A stretch of 21,905 bases of DNA. Origin: a virus. The notes below the pieces were generated by a model that worked only from the letters and a program-made list of their open reading frames with translations, had not been told where the DNA came from and searched no databases. Below are positions 13,439 through 19,883 of this stretch, piece by piece (position 1 is the first letter of the stretch; every line of letters begins with the position of its first letter). The stretch is taken from IMG/VR virus record IMGVR_UViG_3300017758_000165, positions 1 through 21,905 of that record; one strand, written 5' to 3'. Position numbers and translations under genes: made by a program.

Positions 13439-13924
13439 CTAACCTGTGCTGACTTGTCCATTTTGATTCTTTAATCCCATTAATCTTGATTTAGGATCAT
13501 CAAAATAATCTGTACCTAAGTCTTTGTGTAATCCAATCTGTACTGCCTTTTTTACCAAGTCTTCAACTGGACCATACTCACCTTTTTCAAGCATATCAGC
13601 AGATTTCAATATCGCTCTTTCTAAACTTTTGTGTCTTATAAAAGTTTCGAAGTCTGTAAGCAACCAATCAAAATGTTCTTCGTGAAGTTGTTCAGTTTGT
13701 TTTAAATCTACGTTGCAAGATTTATTAACCATTTCATATGTTGGAAGTGCGTTGTATTCAGTTACGTATTTGTTTACGAATTGTGCTGTCTCTTGAAGTT
13801 TACGATCAAATAAAGAAAAGTCAAATATAGACTGACAACGCACAAAAGTTTCTGCGTTCGCCAACATCATTTCTAGATATAACTTTTGTATGTCATATCC
13901 ATAATCTTTATTCTGTTTCGCCAT
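13439..13924 (-). CDS. DnaB/gp41-type replicative helicase, N-terminal part (ends at in-frame TAG)
   Basis: 161 aa from ATG 13924 (MAKQNKDYGYDIQKLYLEMM), chosen because AAGGA lies 4-5 nt upstream; the frame is open back to 13996 but overlaps the carbamoyltransferase. The helical N-terminal domain of DnaB-type helicases is visible (FVNKYVTEYNALPTYEMVNK, LVKKAVQIGLHKDLG), with DYFDDPKSRLMGLKNQNG leading to QVSTG. Intact helicases typically have (I/V)-x-T-G-aromatic/aliphatic-x-x-LD here, so the TAG sits where a Trp/Leu/Ile would be expected. A near-consensus sigma70 promoter lies just upstream. Could be a separate peptide, a nonsense allele, or the product of terminated translation. Confidence 0.8.
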   Translation of the reverse strand: MAKQNKDYGYDIQKLYLEMMLANAETFVRCQSIFDFSLFDRKLQETAQFVNKYVTEYNALPTYEMVNKSCNVDLKQTEQLHEEHFDWLLTDFETFIRHKSLERAILKSADMLEKGEYGPVEDLVKKAVQIGLHKDLGTDYFDDPKSRLMGLKNQNGQVSTG

Positions 13925-14918
13925 GTTCCTTATTATACCACATTTTATCTTGAAAGTCAATGTGTCTGTTGTATTTGGCAAGGACTGCTCCAACACAACT
14001 GCCAGGATCTCCTGGATTTTTTGGAACCCATATATCGTCCCAAACTGATTCCAATTTTGTACGTGCTGTTTTATTCAAAGCACAACCACCAACCAAAACT
14101 ATGTTAGATGTTTTGATGTGCATTTGTATCCAAGAACTTGCACACATTAATACCTGTTCAAAAATGTGTTGTGTAGTAGCGGCAATGTCCGCCATGTCTT
14201 GTTCTGAATTTAATTCTGGTCTCCACCAATTACAACCTCTATGGAAATTGAAATGTGTTTTAAATGGAAATCTAGATTCAACTAATTCTTCCATAAACAG
14301 TCTGTAATTCTTTCTCCAATTACCTTTTTTGGCTAGTTGTTCAAATTTATGTTCTTCAGCATTTGCTTTAAGTCCCACTCTTTGTGTCATAGCAGAATAA
14401 AATAAACCAATGCTGTGTGGATATGATTGACTATAAACTTTTTTAATATGATCACCTTGACCATGCCATATAGTAAATGTTTCAAACTCCCCTATACTAT
14501 CAAGCACCACAACAGCGGCATTTCTAAATGGTGATGTATAGTAACCGTAAGCGGCGTGACTTTCATGATGATCAACATACTCAATAGGTATGTTGTGTAC
14601 TCCTGATTTGGATAAAAAATTTTTTATATTATTTTCTTTCCACTTCCAACCTTGTCCTGATTTCAATTGCCTTAAAGTTTTTTTCCAGGGTTTTTCATAA
14701 AAATAAATTTTTGCAGGGAAGGCCCATTTAGCATTTGATCTTACGAAAGCCATCATTTTAGGACACAGAGTAGGATCTCCTGGAATACCACTGAAGTCCT
14801 TTGACATTCCTGCCCATTTTAAGTTAAGATGATAATGGTCAGTTAGACCTTGCACTCGCCATTCCATGACAGCCAAACTGGCATCATGATTATTTCCTGT
14901 CACTCCCCAAACTATCAT
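13908..14918 (-). CDS. NodU/CmcH-type carbamoyltransferase, Kae1-like N-terminal domain only
   Basis: 336 aa; complete family members are about 570-600 aa. The start GVTGNNHDASLAVMEW at 5-20 and VDHHESHAAYGYYTSPF at 115-131 (the metal-binding H-x-x-x-H, His117/118 and His121) are typical. AAVVVLDSIGEFETFTIWHG and VGLKANAEEHKF follow, then IVLVGGCALN and the WVPKNPGDPGSCVGAVL stretch, which closes the Kae1-like ASKHA fold. The YrdC-like C-terminal domain, known in TobZ to make carbamoyladenylate, is missing. ATG 14918 overlaps the TGA of the upstream 40-aa gene (ATGA), and its end overlaps the helicase start by 17 nt. I recall similar proteins in marine myoviruses. Target (DNA, glycan or small molecule) unknown. 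Confidence 0.85.
   Translation of the reverse strand: MIVWGVTGNNHDASLAVMEWRVQGLTDHYHLNLKWAGMSKDFSGIPGDPTLCPKMMAFVRSNAKWAFPAKIYFYEKPWKKTLRQLKSGQGWKWKENNIKNFLSKSGVHNIPIEYVDHHESHAAYGYYTSPFRNAAVVVLDSIGEFETFTIWHGQGDHIKKVYSQSYPHSIGLFYSAMTQRVGLKANAEEHKFEQLAKKGNWRKNYRLFMEELVESRFPFKTHFNFHRGCNWWRPELNSEQDMADIAATTQHIFEQVLMCASSWIQMHIKTSNIVLVGGCALNKTARTKLESVWDDIWVPKNPGDPGSCVGAVLAKYNRHIDFQDKMWYNKEHGETE
13932..13960 (-). promoter_or_regulatory. Near-consensus sigma70 promoter (TTGACT-N17-TATAAT) before the helicase
   Basis: TTGACT at 13955-13960 and TATAAT at 13932-13937 with a 17-nt spacer. The -10 is perfect. The last -10 base is 8 nt from the A of ATG 13924, so transcription should start on or one base before the start codon. 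Lies within the 3' end of the carbamoyltransferase gene. Confidence 0.75.
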
Positions 14919-15037
14919 TTGTATATAAACGGATCTCTTTTTTGTAATTCTTTAATTTTTTTCTTGTATTTTATATGATCTATAAGTTTGATTATAGGCC
15001 AGAATATAAAAGAAAATACTTTCTTTATATAAACCAT
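14915..15037 (-). CDS. Small 40-aa membrane-type peptide between primase and carbamoyltransferase
   Basis: ATG at 15037 follows GAGGATGAAAAA, a fair ribosome-binding site. The peptide begins MVYIKKVFSFIFWPIIKLID, hydrophobic from about residue 7 to 19, then HIKYKKKIKELQKRDPFIYK, strongly basic. It overlaps the primase end by 13 nt, and its TGA overlaps the next ATG (ATGA) exactly as neighbouring real genes do. This exact fit between both neighbours is the main support. Likely a single-pass or membrane-associated peptide. Function unknown. Confidence 0.6.
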   Translation of the reverse strand: MVYIKKVFSFIFWPIIKLIDHIKYKKKIKELQKRDPFIYK

Positions 15038-16029
15038 TTTTTCATCCTCAGTTTTATTTTAAGTTGCGATTCTTCAGCGTTCTTTACAATCGAGTATAAA
15101 GTATGCAGTCTACCATATTTACGCACGGCATCATTCACATCTCCAATATCTTGACTCCAATCGGGCATACTAACACTCCATCCAGATTCCATAGCATCAT
15201 AGACAAGTTTTTGACCTGCCTCATCTCTGTCGGGAACAACTATCACGTGTTTCCCTAAACTATTAAGAAGTGCTGTTTGTTGTTCTTTTATTTCACTTCC
15301 TAGTAATGCAACGCCATCTATGGCAATAGCATCAATTGGACCTTCTACAGCAACCACATATTTTCTATCATCTGTTTGTTCATCGATGTTGAAAACATAT
15401 CCTGGTTGTTGTTCAGACAAGTATTTTACTTTGCTTTCTACAACTTTTCTTGCTGTGTATCCTACAACTTTCTCTCTATAATAGAAGGGAATAATAAGTC
15501 TATCTCTGTATCCGGATTCAGGAGTCCAATAAAAATCATAGTCATTCAAATTTAATTTTCTGGAAGCAATATATTCTAAAACTTTAAACAAGTTCTTATC
15601 TATACCACCCGGCTCTAATGCTTTGTAGTCTGCCCATTCATGTATTGGCTTAGACTTTGCTGGAAGTTCTTTAGATACAAATTTAGGAAGTGTTATAAAT
15701 GTTTTGTGTCCAGTATCATCAGTTTTGGTTTGTAATACTTGTAATGCTAATTTTGTGATTGTGTCATCTGGAACATTTAACCATCTCATAAATTTTTTCA
15801 TTTTAAAAGATAGATTGCGACCATTTCTCCAACTTGTTTTAAATCCACAGTTGAAACAATGAAAACTTACTCCCTCATCTGCATTTGCAATCAATCCTCC
15901 TCTTTGTCTTGTGTCTGGAGTTGTTCCATTGTGCTCACAACAAGGGGCATTGAAAGCCAACCAACCACTAGGAGTTTGTTTACGTTTTGCTGGCAAGTAA
16001 ATTTGTAATGCATCGAACACAATATTCAT
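15025..16029 (-). CDS. DNA primase, T4 gp61-like (zinc finger plus Toprim)
   Basis: 334 aa, close to gp61 (342). N-terminal zinc ribbon: Cys30/Cys31 and His33 (APCCEHNG), then Cys58-x2-Cys61 (FHCFNCGFK). The Toprim catalytic core has Glu229 (VAVEGPIDAIA) and Asp267-x-Asp269 (VIVVPDRDEAGQKL); RDRLIIPFYYREKVVGYTAR around 175-194 is the conserved RNA-polymerase basin preceding it. It makes RNA primers for lagging-strand synthesis with the downstream helicase, both on one minus-strand transcript. A sigma70 promoter sits immediately upstream, its start site coinciding with ATG 16029, consistent with early leaderless expression. Confidence 0.9.
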   Translation of the reverse strand: MNIVFDALQIYLPAKRKQTPSGWLAFNAPCCEHNGTTPDTRQRGGLIANADEGVSFHCFNCGFKTSWRNGRNLSFKMKKFMRWLNVPDDTITKLALQVLQTKTDDTGHKTFITLPKFVSKELPAKSKPIHEWADYKALEPGGIDKNLFKVLEYIASRKLNLNDYDFYWTPESGYRDRLIIPFYYREKVVGYTARKVVESKVKYLSEQQPGYVFNIDEQTDDRKYVVAVEGPIDAIAIDGVALLGSEIKEQQTALLNSLGKHVIVVPDRDEAGQKLVYDAMESGWSVSMPDWSQDIGDVNDAVRKYGRLHTLYSIVKNAEESQLKIKLRMKKWFI

Positions 16030-16035
16030 GCACTA

Positions 16036-16064
16036 ATAATATAACCTTTTGGTTAAAAAGTCAA
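16036..16064 (-). promoter_or_regulatory. Sigma70 promoter (TTGACT-N17-TATTAT) with palindrome in spacer, before primase
   Basis: TTGACT at 16059-16064, TATTAT at 16036-16041, spacer 17 nt. The spacer contains the inverted repeat TAACC-TTTT-GGTTA (16042-16055), possibly an operator between the two hexamers. The A of ATG 16029 is 7 nt from the last base of the -10, exactly where +1 should be. Confidence 0.7.
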
Positions 16065-16844
16065 TTAATTTCGAACTAGGATTTTGGATAAACTACCAGA
16101 TGTAAGTGTATGTTTGAATCTGATATGACTGAACACACCATTGAAGTTTCTGTATACCAAACTGTCCGAAGAGGATGCTGTGAATGTATCCAAATCACTC
16201 CAATTTGTTGTGCCCGAATTTGTATCTAGTGTGCCTTGAACTATGATAGTTCCTACTGCACTGTCTAGATAATATGCGGCTGTATGTAATGCAGAATTGC
16301 CATTAATGGCTGGTTGAGCATCTACACTTGATGAAATAAAAATACCACTTGAAGGATTATCTTCTGTAAATGTTGTTACAGATACAGATGCTAATGGTCC
16401 TGGAAACTCTTCTGATTGCACTTTCATTGTGCCTCTGTTGTTGAAATTTGTTCCTGAACTTAACAAAGTTTTCTCATTTGTGCTGTCGTTTTCTAAGAAT
16501 ATAGAGTATGAAAGATATTGTGCTGGCACATTCAAAAGATCATTTTCCGTGATTGTTATTGTAAAATGACCTTTCTTCGTTGTTGCTGTCTCGATTATTG
16601 TGCCGTCTCTTTCAACTAATAATCTGTTGTTTTCATCGTATAATTTAAATTTAGGTGTGTATGTGTTTAGGATTGATACTGCTTTTTGATCCGCATTCAG
16701 TACGTTAAACTGAATTGCGTTATCAATTCCTCTTACAACATTAATATCTCTTGTGTACACTGGTCTATACTCCGTTACTTCTCCAGCCAGATTTGCTATC
16801 AGGCTAACACTGTTATTTAATAAATATTTTGGCACAAGTTGCAT
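16065..16844 (-). CDS. Virion structural protein, marine T4-like phage type
   Basis: 259 aa from ATG 16844 (MQLVPKYLLNNSVSLIANLA), preferred over 16898 because the longer form overlaps the divergent gene and precedes the late-like box. The N-terminal 90 residues (EYRPVYTRDINVVRGIDNA, IQFNVLNADQKAVSI, YTPKFKLYDENN) resemble BppU-type N-terminal domains of baseplate or tail proteins, and the rest is a series of Ser/Thr-rich beta strands (FISSSVDAQP, LDTFTASSSDSLVYRNFNG) typical of fibrous or capsid-decorating proteins. I recall very similar starts in marine T4-like structural proteins. It ends exactly at the -35 of the primase promoter. Confidence 0.75.
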   Translation of the reverse strand: MQLVPKYLLNNSVSLIANLAGEVTEYRPVYTRDINVVRGIDNAIQFNVLNADQKAVSILNTYTPKFKLYDENNRLLVERDGTIIETATTKKGHFTITITENDLLNVPAQYLSYSIFLENDSTNEKTLLSSGTNFNNRGTMKVQSEEFPGPLASVSVTTFTEDNPSSGIFISSSVDAQPAINGNSALHTAAYYLDSAVGTIIVQGTLDTNSGTTNWSDLDTFTASSSDSLVYRNFNGVFSHIRFKHTLTSGSLSKILVRN

Positions 16845-16864
16845 AATCTTTAATAATTTTAATG

Positions 16865-16872
16865 TATTTATT
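16865..16872 (-). promoter_or_regulatory. Late-like promoter box (AATAAATA) before structural gene
   Basis: AATAAATA on the minus strand, one mismatch from the T4 late consensus, with predicted start near 16858, 14 nt before ATG 16844. Fits late expression of a virion protein. Confidence 0.55.
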
Positions 16873-16881
16873 GGTTTTATA

Positions 16882-17250
16882 ATGCTGTTAGACGACATAG
16901 AGAAGAACTATCCTTACATATCCGTAGTAGAATACGGTGGGCAGGAATATGTGGGTGTCATCAATAATCAGGACAATGCTATTACCAGTATGTTCATATT
17001 CACCGACATACCTAATTCCGAGAATAAGGAAAAATTTATAGATTTGTGTAAAACGTGGTGGTTTGAATCCAACAGAATGATACCAATAGGAATATTTTTA
17101 CGTCAAGAAATGGAAACATTCAAACCTATTATGATGATAATGAACACCAAAGACGTTCAGGTAAAGATAGGACCTGTGACAAGTTTAACAAATCTTGCAA
17201 TGAAAAGAAGTAAAAGAAAGTCTGTTCAACTAGTTCGTAAACCTAAGTAA
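16882..17250 (+). CDS. Conserved marine T4-like phage protein (122 aa)
   Basis: ATG 16882 (MLLDDIEKNYPYISVVEYGG) is chosen; the frame is open upstream but lies antisense in the structural gene. Features: YVGVINNQDNAITSMFIFTD, a tryptophan pair in LCKTWWFESNRMIPIGIFL, and the basic end RSKRKSVQLVRKPK. I recall similar conserved hypotheticals in T4-like cyanophages, possibly related to a translational-regulator-like fold, but that is unverified. Its TAA is immediately followed by the stop of the convergent gene (17250/17251), leaving no spacer. Confidence 0.7.
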   Translation: MLLDDIEKNYPYISVVEYGGQEYVGVINNQDNAITSMFIFTDIPNSENKEKFIDLCKTWWFESNRMIPIGIFLRQEMETFKPIMMIMNTKDVQVKIGPVTSLTNLAMKRSKRKSVQLVRKPK

Positions 17251-17565
17251 TTAATCAAATAAAAGTTTTGCTAGACGCTTGTTGCCTTTTTTATCAAGAT
17301 AACTTTTTACCCTTTTAACTTTCCAATCCTCATAAGGAAATACGTATGTTGGATGATCAGTCTTGTCTTTCCCCCATTTAATTTTATTCCAAATTCTTTC
17401 ATGTCCATAGTACAAAAACATTTTAGTCACCACTTCTATGCCTGCTATCGCTCCAGCCATGCTCAATGTTCCTGTGATTAGCCATGAAATAACAAACGTA
17501 TCACTTGTTGCAAGTATACGCCATGATAATGTTTTTGCTAAACTTCTACGTGCTTTGCTTTTCAT
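17251..17565 (-). CDS. DUF2061 membrane protein
   Basis: 104 aa. Residues 5-55 match the DUF2061 pattern: RRSLAKTLSWRILATSDTFV at the start, ISWLITGTLSMAGAIAGIEV in the first and second membrane helices, then TKMFLYYGHERIWNKIKWG. Two hydrophobic helices are likely at about 22-45 and 43-55. The C-terminal tail is basic (WKVKRVKSYLDKKGNKRLAK). Bacterial DUF2061 proteins are small membrane proteins of unknown function. Last gene of the minus-strand operon, overlapping the mini-DnaE gene by 20 nt. Confidence 0.8.
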   Translation of the reverse strand: MKSKARRSLAKTLSWRILATSDTFVISWLITGTLSMAGAIAGIEVVTKMFLYYGHERIWNKIKWGKDKTDHPTYVFPYEDWKVKRVKSYLDKKGNKRLAKLLFD

Positions 17566-18124
17566 TTTTTTCTAATTGCTCACAAATTAAATTCATATGA
17601 ACAACCACTGCTACTGCGTAGGATGTTGCGTGGGACTTCTTAAAAAAGTACTTGTCGTCGGTTGGTTTTATCCAAACTTCTTTCATAATTTTATCCCATG
17701 ACTCATTCAACAAATATCTTTTGCTTGGTCTTATGATTGCCAATACTGCCGCTAGTTGTTTTATGTTTCTTGGTTTAAGTTTTTTTAATATTTCCGAGTG
17801 TCCATTAATATGAAACACTTTGTCTACAAAGTCTTGTGCTTCTAACAATTCCCAAACAGGCTCTTTGTTCATTAAAACTTCTAAATGCTTTTCATCATTT
17901 ATGTCTTTGTAAATGCTTACGTTTAGACAATCTATTTTAAAATATTTTCTTTGTTCTGCTGTGTCATAATCCAAAGTACTAAGATTTGTAGCCGGATCAT
18001 GAGGTACTTCTGTGAAGTAAACACCAGTGTTGTGTTTCTTGCCATTGTCTAATTTTGCTACTCTGTGTTTCAACTTGTCTAGTAGATCATTTCTATCTGC
18101 AAAGTCTATGTCTATATCAGGCAT
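17546..18124 (-). CDS. Miniature DnaE-like protein (192 aa) with all three catalytic-type aspartates
   Basis: Starts directly at the DnaE palm motif: MPDIDIDFADRNDLLDKL, where Asp3 and Asp5 correspond to E. coli D401/D403. Then KKHNTGVYFTEVPHDPATNL (compare KHAGGVV), EQRKYFKIDCLNVSIYKD with Asp65 as third carboxylate (D555 equivalent), VFHINGHSEILKKLKPRNI KQLAAVLAIIRPSKR (compare VFQLES...RLQP...LVALFRPGP), and FFKKSHATSYAVAVVVHMNL (compare FNKSHSAAYALVSYQT). So the order of C-family palm and finger motifs is kept while everything between is drastically shortened. PHP and OB domains are absent. Overlaps endonuclease III by 8 nt. Could be a repair or regulatory polymerase relative; I recall similar marine T4-like proteins. 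Confidence 0.75.
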   Translation of the reverse strand: MPDIDIDFADRNDLLDKLKHRVAKLDNGKKHNTGVYFTEVPHDPATNLSTLDYDTAEQRKYFKIDCLNVSIYKDINDEKHLEVLMNKEPVWELLEAQDFVDKVFHINGHSEILKKLKPRNIKQLAAVLAIIRPSKRYLLNESWDKIMKEVWIKPTDDKYFFKKSHATSYAVAVVVHMNLICEQLEKNEKQST

Positions 18125-18797
18125 TTACAACCTCTCTCAATTTGGATTTAGGAACGTCAACGTGTCTTTTATCACACTCTTCGTCTATAACACATATATG
18201 ACATTTAGGTTTTTTACTTGTACACACTCTTTTTGCATGAGTAATTAATTGCATATGAGCCGCATATTTGTATTGATCAGGAGTTGTGTCATTCACAGTT
18301 ACAGCACTCTTGCTTTCGTCTAAACTATCTGTCCAACCCAATCTCCATAGTAATCTAAACACGTGTGTATCAACTGCTATGTTAGGTGCACCCCAAACGA
18401 ATCTCATCATTATGTCAGAACTTTTTCTACCGATGCCAGGTAAATCCATAAGTTCTTTTTGTGTTTGTGGAACTTTTCCATCATACTCCATTAATAGTTT
18501 GTAACTTGTTGCAAGTATATTTTTTGATTTTGCATTGTGCAATCCTGCAGGACGTATTGCTTCTATTATTTTCTCTCTTGAAAGTTTAATCATTTTTTCA
18601 GGAGTATCTGCTAAAGCGAATAATTGTTTGCAGGCAATCGCAGTTCTTTTATCTTGGCTTTGTGCTGAAAGCATGACGCCTATCAAACTAGTGTAGGCTT
18701 CCTTGTGTATTTTTGCCGCTGGCTTTCTGTTAGAATACTTGGGCCAGTAGTTGCCTAGTTTTTTGTAAATTTGTTCAATTTGTGTTTGTGTCTTCAT
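18117..18797 (-). CDS. nth: Endonuclease III (DNA glycosylase/AP lyase)
   Basis: 226 aa, normal length. Helix-hairpin-helix LMDLPGIGRKSSDIMM at 116-131 with catalytic Lys125, then NIAVDTHVFRLLWRLGW with catalytic Asp143. The C-terminal iron-sulfur loop is complete: Cys192-x6-Cys199-x2-Cys202-x5-Cys208. The N-terminal SAQSQDKRT matches the LLSAQATD region. It excises oxidised pyrimidines and cuts abasic sites. Sandwiched between RpiB and the DnaE-like protein with overlapping ends. May help repair damaged virion or replicating DNA, or trim modified bases. The linked DnaE-like gene suggests a base-excision pair, which is an inference. Confidence 0.93.
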   Translation of the reverse strand: MKTQTQIEQIYKKLGNYWPKYSNRKPAAKIHKEAYTSLIGVMLSAQSQDKRTAIACKQLFALADTPEKMIKLSREKIIEAIRPAGLHNAKSKNILATSYKLLMEYDGKVPQTQKELMDLPGIGRKSSDIMMRFVWGAPNIAVDTHVFRLLWRLGWTDSLDESKSAVTVNDTTPDQYKYAAHMQLITHAKRVCTSKKPKCHICVIDEECDKRHVDVPKSKLREVVNA

Positions 18798-19233
18798 CTA
18801 ATTTCTTCACTCGCCTTGTATGCCTACCTTTTAAAAATTTTGTTTCAAAAAATGCTTCTATCATATATTTTGCAGTATCAAAATCTGTGTAGTCTGCACC
18901 AATACATAATACATTCATATCGTTGTGTTGTCTAGCCTGTTCCACATCAAAGACGTCAAAGCATACTACCGCTCTTGCTCCTTTGAATCTATTTGCCTGT
19001 ATTGCCATACCAAAACCACTGCCACAAAATAAAATAACCTTATCATCCTTGTCTAAAAATCTACAGGCTTTTTTGGCTATGTCGTTATAATCTGTTCTTT
19101 TGTTTTCATAAATGCCTATGTCATGAAACGTTACAATATCGCCAATGCATTCATCAATTGGACATATCCATTTGGACACTTGGTCCTTAAGTTCCATACC
19201 TCTATGATCGGCGCCTATAGTTAAGTCTATCAT
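18775..19233 (-). CDS. rpiB: Ribose-5-phosphate isomerase B
   Basis: 152 aa, normal for RpiB/LacAB. IGADHRGMELKDQVSKWI at 6-23 (Asp9, His10), FCGSGFGMAIQANRFKGARA at 69-88 with catalytic Cys70, DVEQARQHNDMNVLCIGADY at 96-115 with His103-Asn104, and the terminal KGRHTRRVKKL. It interconverts ribose 5-phosphate and ribulose 5-phosphate, feeding nucleotide synthesis. The gene overlaps the oxygenase stop by 4 nt and nth by 23 nt and has phage-like AT-rich codons, so it belongs to the operon. A plausible auxiliary metabolic gene that increases ribose supply for phage DNA. Confidence 0.93.
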   Translation of the reverse strand: MIDLTIGADHRGMELKDQVSKWICPIDECIGDIVTFHDIGIYENKRTDYNDIAKKACRFLDKDDKVILFCGSGFGMAIQANRFKGARAVVCFDVFDVEQARQHNDMNVLCIGADYTDFDTAKYMIEAFFETKFLKGRHTRRVKKLDEDTNTN

Positions 19234-19883
19234 AATGTTAACTTACTATGCCCTCCACCTATTGTACCTTTTACCCATACATTAAAAGAAAGGGTGTATC
19301 TTTTGTCGTTTGGATTTGTGTTAACATTTACACTATGGTTTAAAAAACTAGGAAACATTATCAAGTCCCATTTCTTAGGACATACAGCCATTTGTGGTTG
19401 ATGAAACAGATAACTTCTTTTATTTGTGTAATCGAAGTTGTCTTTGTGATCTAATCTAACTGTATCCGTAAAAATGTTGTTGTGATTTTTATCTTTATGA
19501 AATACAATATTTGCTGTGTCTTTACAATCAGTTAAAAATAATACACCCGAGAATAAACTATTACTGTGATAGTGCTGATCTATAAAATGATTTTGTTCAT
19601 ATCTGTTACTCCAACTTGTAGTCATAACAAAATTGTGTTTAGGATGAATGTCAAGGTAACCATGTAAAAATTCACTTACTTTTTCCATGACTTCCGTCTT
19701 TAACGGTAATAAATTTTCTTTGTCTAACAGATAGTCGTCTTCTGAAATGTAGCAAACTTTGTGAGATCTTTCTACGTAATTAATTTTGTTTTTTATAAAG
19801 TCTTCGCTTTCTTTATATTCTTTTAATTGTGTTTGACATAAAGGTATGCCGAATAGTGGTACTACATTATTTTCATTTATCAT
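19230..19883 (-). CDS. 2OG-Fe(II) oxygenase family protein (2OG-FeII_Oxy_5-like)
   Basis: 217 aa. N-terminus VVPLFGIPLCQTQLKEYKES is the usual opening of this phage family. TSWSNRYEQNHFIDQHYHSN places candidate iron ligands at His104/His106, LFSGVLFLTDCKDTANIVFH is the next strand, DLIMFPSFLNHSVNVNTNPN gives distal His183, and DKRYTLSFN gives Arg195. The H-x-H arrangement replaces H-x-D. ATGA-type overlaps on both sides (19880-19883 and 19230-19233). Common in marine T4-like phages, from memory; substrate unknown. Confidence 0.8.
   Translation of the reverse strand: MINENNVVPLFGIPLCQTQLKEYKESEDFIKNKINYVERSHKVCYISEDDYLLDKENLLPLKTEVMEKVSEFLHGYLDIHPKHNFVMTTSWSNRYEQNHFIDQHYHSNSLFSGVLFLTDCKDTANIVFHKDKNHNNIFTDTVRLDHKDNFDYTNKRSYLFHQPQMAVCPKKWDLIMFPSFLNHSVNVNTNPNDKRYTLSFNVWVKGTIGGGHSKLTL

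Noticed and set aside
13149-13442. 97-aa plus-strand frame antisense to the helicase.
   Set aside because: Opposite the Walker A region. Its presence only reflects the codon bias of the minus-strand gene.
12485-13924. Alternative genetic code with TAG as a sense codon (suggested by TAG inside the helicase).
   Set aside because: TAG serves as the normal stop of several compact genes here (1890-2156, 2143-2337, 3419-3634, 3636-3782, 11641-12492). Reassignment would fuse them into neighbours.
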